Translations under genes and position numbers: made by a program
Notes under the pieces: generated by a model
Databases searched by the model: none
What the model saw: only the letters and a program-made list of their open reading frames with translations
Told to the model about the DNA's origin: nothing
Source: Allium sativum
Lineage: Eukaryota; Streptophyta; Magnoliopsida; Asparagales; Amaryllidaceae
NCBI GenBank assembly: GCA_030737875.1
Contig: CM060911.1
Span: 97,298,599-97,362,598 of the forward strand
DNA length: 64,000 nucleotides
Direction of reading: 5' to 3'
Shown: positions 60,261 to 64,000 of the stretch, in pieces
How the letters are laid out: the number at the start of each line of letters is the position of its first letter
How positions within the stretch are numbered: position 1 is the stretch's first letter

Positions 60261-61737
60261 AACAGATTGCATTGGAACTGGCTGGAAGCAGAACGAAATC
60301 CAAACCGTTCAATTAAAGAATGACGGAGTGGAAACCAAAGGTGAGAACTTCTTCTCACTAAAATTTTGTACAGTTAGTTAATGTATTTTATAATTGAAAT
60401 AAATAGAAATTTCTAGTATGGATTTAAATTTGAATTACATGGAGTTCAACACTCAAATTCGCACAATCACATAAATTGAAAGCGATGTATGGATATTACC
60501 GACACACGGATTTCATATTCCGCGAATAGCCACTTATGGTGCCGTAAATGGCATTGGGGTAGTTGAGTATTTATTTATTTGGATGTTATGCGTGATTTGA
60601 TTGTGGTTGTGAAATGGACTGTACTATGGTATAATTGATTGGATTGATGGTTTTTGTATGGCGCGGGCCAATATTAGGCGAGGGATAAGGCTAGACCTTA
60701 TTCCGGTTTTAATATCGCGTCGTTATACTGCCAAAATTTTATAAAATGTGTTAGAAAAATTAATAGCAAGTTAAAATTATTATTTTAACATATATATGAG
60801 ATATATAAAATGGCTATGTTATGGAATAAATACTAGTTCGCTAAAAATATTATTTTTAGTTTATAACTGCGATGAATAAAATTATTTAGGCGTTGTATAG
60901 AATTTTATAAGCAAAGTTATCAAATTCTATATATTTATTGGATAGTTAAAAATAAGTTTACACATCCATTTACAAGTCGAACAACTTGTTTATGCTTGCC
61001 TATTTTTGTGATATCGATTGGGATGATAATTTCTACACATCGCCCAAGTGCACAAATAATAATTATCATTTGATTGTTGAAACCCCGCATGGGTATTGGG
61101 ATGATATTTGACATACACTAATCCTAATTGTTTAGTTGTATGTCAGTCGATTGGTTGACGGACTGTTGTAAGCGTTAATTATTTATATTTAATGTTTATG
61201 CAGTTGTGTAATGCACTCTGTATGATGGTTGACTGTGTATGATTATTGTTGTGTACATGTGGGTATGAAATCCATATAAATAACATTATATGGTAATTGA
61301 CTGTGTCTGATTCCAATTCAGAAAGAACGAATATTTTAAAATAAGGAATGTTTTAAAATAATATTCAGTAAAGGATCAAAATGTGAATTTGATGTCCGAT
61401 TTTGGATGGACACGAAATTATCGAAATGCGTGAAGCCGTGTTGGTTAGATTTGCGCCATTGTAACGCGAATGATATTTGTATCGATTTTATTCATTTTAT
61501 AATGAATATCGATAAGGATATTGTTTCAAAATATGATATTCTGAAAATATTATAATTTAAATATTATAATGATAAGGAATATTCAATTTTGATTTAAAAT
61601 TGAAAAATTGAAGTTAGAATCCTTTTATAACAAATGTATAAACGATTTATAAACTACGTTTTGAATGGAAATCGACAAAATATATATATAATATGTATTT
61701 ATATATATTTAATGGCCTGAATATATATTAAATATAT

Positions 61738-61912
61738 TACATGCCTGACATTGTATTTTGAACTGTATTATTGATCTCTGCTAAATATATATATTTTTGG
61801 TGGCAGAGAATTTATTCTCTTTCTTAACACCCTTCTCTAAGACGTAAGATCTTAGAGGTTATGTATCGGCAGAAATCAGTGGTACGGTGTAGATTATCAG
61901 TGTGGCGTGTTT
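61738..61912 (+). repeat. Misplaced copy of a U5-side segment in F
   Basis: Resembles 62727-62905 of the same LTR ('tgacattg...', 'ggtggcRgagaatttattct', 'cttctctRagacgta'), in the same orientation. It sits exactly at a 1.27-kb deletion, which is the pattern of filler copied during double-strand-break repair. Identity is moderate, so it may come from another family member. Confidence 0.6.
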
Positions 61913-64000
61913 GAGTTCCCAAAGTTAAATAATCATTAATATTGATTTTTGGGAATATTAAAACAAAGTGGAGCTTTAATGAATCTTTGATTAGATTAAA
62001 ATGTGAATGCGATAATTTAAATTATCAAATTTGGGAAATGTTCAATAATGGAGTACCACCAGTTTTTACTCCAAACGATAGTTAAATCTTTAATTAGATT
62101 TAAACGAGGAATGGTAATTAATTCTACCAGTAATACCATGGTGTTAGATATGGAGTATTACCAGTTTTGCTCCATGGGATGAATAGGTTGGGATTTGGAT
62201 AATAAAAGAAATGATTACTTCGGTATTGTTCGATAATCCCGACTCGTTTATAAACCTTAATTTGGTTTAAAATTGATATCCAAAGGAAGATTAAAGTATA
62301 AATTTAAAAGAATTTGTCTTTGATAAAATTAATGGGAACCTTTCCCTAATGATGTGAATATTTGAATAAAAGAATATTCGGAACTGGAATGAGGCGTATG
62401 CTGTGTTTTTATAGCCGTTGATTATACAATACGTGAATTATTCGGAAAGGCTGGGTTTATACCCATTCTGAATAATTGATTCGACGGTAAGTCGACGATG
62501 AAGACGGTGGTTGAAGATCGGAGTTCTTCACGTCGTTTGGATGATTACTGATGTCTTGATTGGGCTGTACACCCAAGACAAGGTAATAAGTGGTGATCGT
62601 CCAGACATACTTGGAGATCCACCGGATATGCCATGACCTCTCTCCTGTATTGGACATATAAGACAAGGAATAAAGTGCCTCCGGTTTCGTTCAGACCCAG
62701 AACAAACTAGTAAATGGATGTGTGTCTGACATTGGATTTTATTCTTTGTTTATTGATCTCTATTAAATATATATCTGTTTGGTGGCGGAAAATTTATTCT
62801 CTTGCTTAACACCCTTCTCTGAGACGTACGAGCTCAGAGGTTATATATCGATAGACATAAGTCGCATGGCATGAATTGCCTGTGTGGCATGCTGAGATAC
62901 AAATGATCAAGGCTTCTGTTGAAAAGCAGAGTCTTGTGGCTGATGATCAAAGCACGACTTTAAATACCATGGCTTTGTGTATAGCATTAATTCGCGAGCC
63001 TCACATCTCGGTCTGAGTCAAAAACGGGATAAGGGACGTAGAGAGGACATGACATCTCCTTCTAGCTATGGGTGGTGTCATGGTATGGAGCCCAGACATT
63101 TATATTTTTTTACCTATGTGGATGATGGATAGCGAGGCGCCTCAGATATATTGGTTACTATGGATCCGATGGATAGGTCCTTTAGGACCGTGAAACGTGT
63201 GTTCAGGTATAAATAATCTGCTAAGTGTGGACCGGCCCTGCAGGATTCAAGAGTTCGCCAGCATCCGAACCCTGAGGCATTTGCTAGAGTGTCTCGAAGC
63301 CGGCGAGGAGTACATCCCTTTCTTTAACTCATGACAGAAATCCAATTTCCAATACGTGACATTTTGATTTATATTGTAGTGTCTAGTATGGCGACATAGT
63401 AGGATGGGGTACTATGCCGTCTATGATTGATACATTTATATTTGAAGTTTTTGATACACTATGCACTTATAGTAATATCAAAATGATTTGTTTTAAATGT
63501 ACCAAGCATGTTTGACTATTATAAGGGAAAACTCTATCCTCCGGCTTGCGTTGCATTGTGTGATGGGACCTGAGTTTTATAATAGCTTCATTTTTTAAAA
63601 GGCATTGCGCTATTTATAAACTGTTTTATGCACTGGAACTCATGGAAGAAAACCCTTTCAGTGTTATACGGCGTGGTCCCTTGATTAACTTTATTTTTAA
63701 AGTAAAGTTTAATAATTGTTCTAGTTCTCACACCGCTCACATGACAGACCCGGAGTTTATTGTTTTAACCTAAACTCTGGGTGCCCCTATTTTCAACTTG
63801 GGCAGCTAGTAGTTTTTGTTTTGCAAATATTATATTCACAAGATCCTGGATTTACAGCTGGAACTATACTCGGAATGATATGTATCCGTGTATTTCTTTT
63901 AGTTGCGTTATGTATTATTTTTCCACTGCATTGTAATTTTTAATCTCTGATATTTTTCTGATGTATACTATTTATTCATACTCTGTAATATTCTTGTACT

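Larger units (their letters stand above)
58497..64000 (+). mobile_element. Element F LTR (outermost, runs out of the window)
   Basis: Picks up at about position 130 of the family LTR and continues to about 115 bp before the expected LTR end, judged against D. It holds a CT/GC-rich island (59320-59575), AT repeats (59600-60260), GTGAGAA/TTCTCAC hairpin (60341-60358), 'cggcataacg'-type block (60660-60740), and the U5-side module to the end. About 1.27 kb (homologue of D 55340-56610) is missing and replaced by ~175 bp of misplaced sequence (61738-61912). More diverged from D than A and B are, in keeping with being the oldest layer. Confidence 0.85.

Overview
The window is plant nuclear DNA, almost certainly from an angiosperm with a repeat-rich genome. 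It is AT-rich and has no recognisable host gene, tRNA or rRNA. Essentially every base belongs to LTR retrotransposons nested inside one another. The primer-binding sites match the 3' end of plant initiator-Met tRNA, and the only protein-coding remnant is a chromodomain-bearing Ty3/gypsy gag-pol, most like the Tekay/Del chromoviruses. The species cannot be told from the sequence.

Layout, reconstructed from TG...CA termini, 5-bp target-site duplications (TSDs), PBS and PPT sites: an outermost LTR 'F' (+, 58497-64000 and beyond) was hit by element 'D' (+, ends at 58496). The 5' LTR of D (41851-47036) was hit by element 'A' (+; 3' end of its internal region 1-745, 3' LTR in three pieces 746-1620, 20864-22805, 39942-41850). 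The 3' LTR of A was hit twice: by element 'B' (-, 1621-20863, TSD ACTCT) and by element 'C' (-, 22806-39941, TSD GGATG/GGACG). The internal region of D also carries an unrelated 4.07-kb solo LTR 'E' (+, 48127-52198, TSD GACGA).

A, B, D and F form one non-autonomous family: LTRs of about 5-7 kb around an internal region of only about 1.0-1.1 kb without gag or pol. C is a related element with 6.2-kb LTRs and a single gag-pol reading frame (29240-33526), now interrupted by five stop codons, all TAG. C and the non-autonomous family share LTR ends, PPT, PBS, several LTR modules and a twin stem-loop just after the PBS, so a C-like element is the probable source of proteins for the others.

Main points: (1) B has three LTRs and two internal regions (LTR-int-LTR-int-LTR), and shared variants show that its middle LTR is a recombinant of the outer two. 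(2) A pair of 7-nt-loop hairpins downstream of the PBS keeps its pairing while the stems change between families, suggesting a packaging or dimerisation RNA signal. (3) Each sufficiently complete LTR holds a CT/GC-rich exon-like island ending in a GTAAG or GTGAG donor-like site. (4) LTRs carry subfamily-specific minisatellites (27, 34 and 128 bp) and repeated ~46-bp imperfect palindromes.
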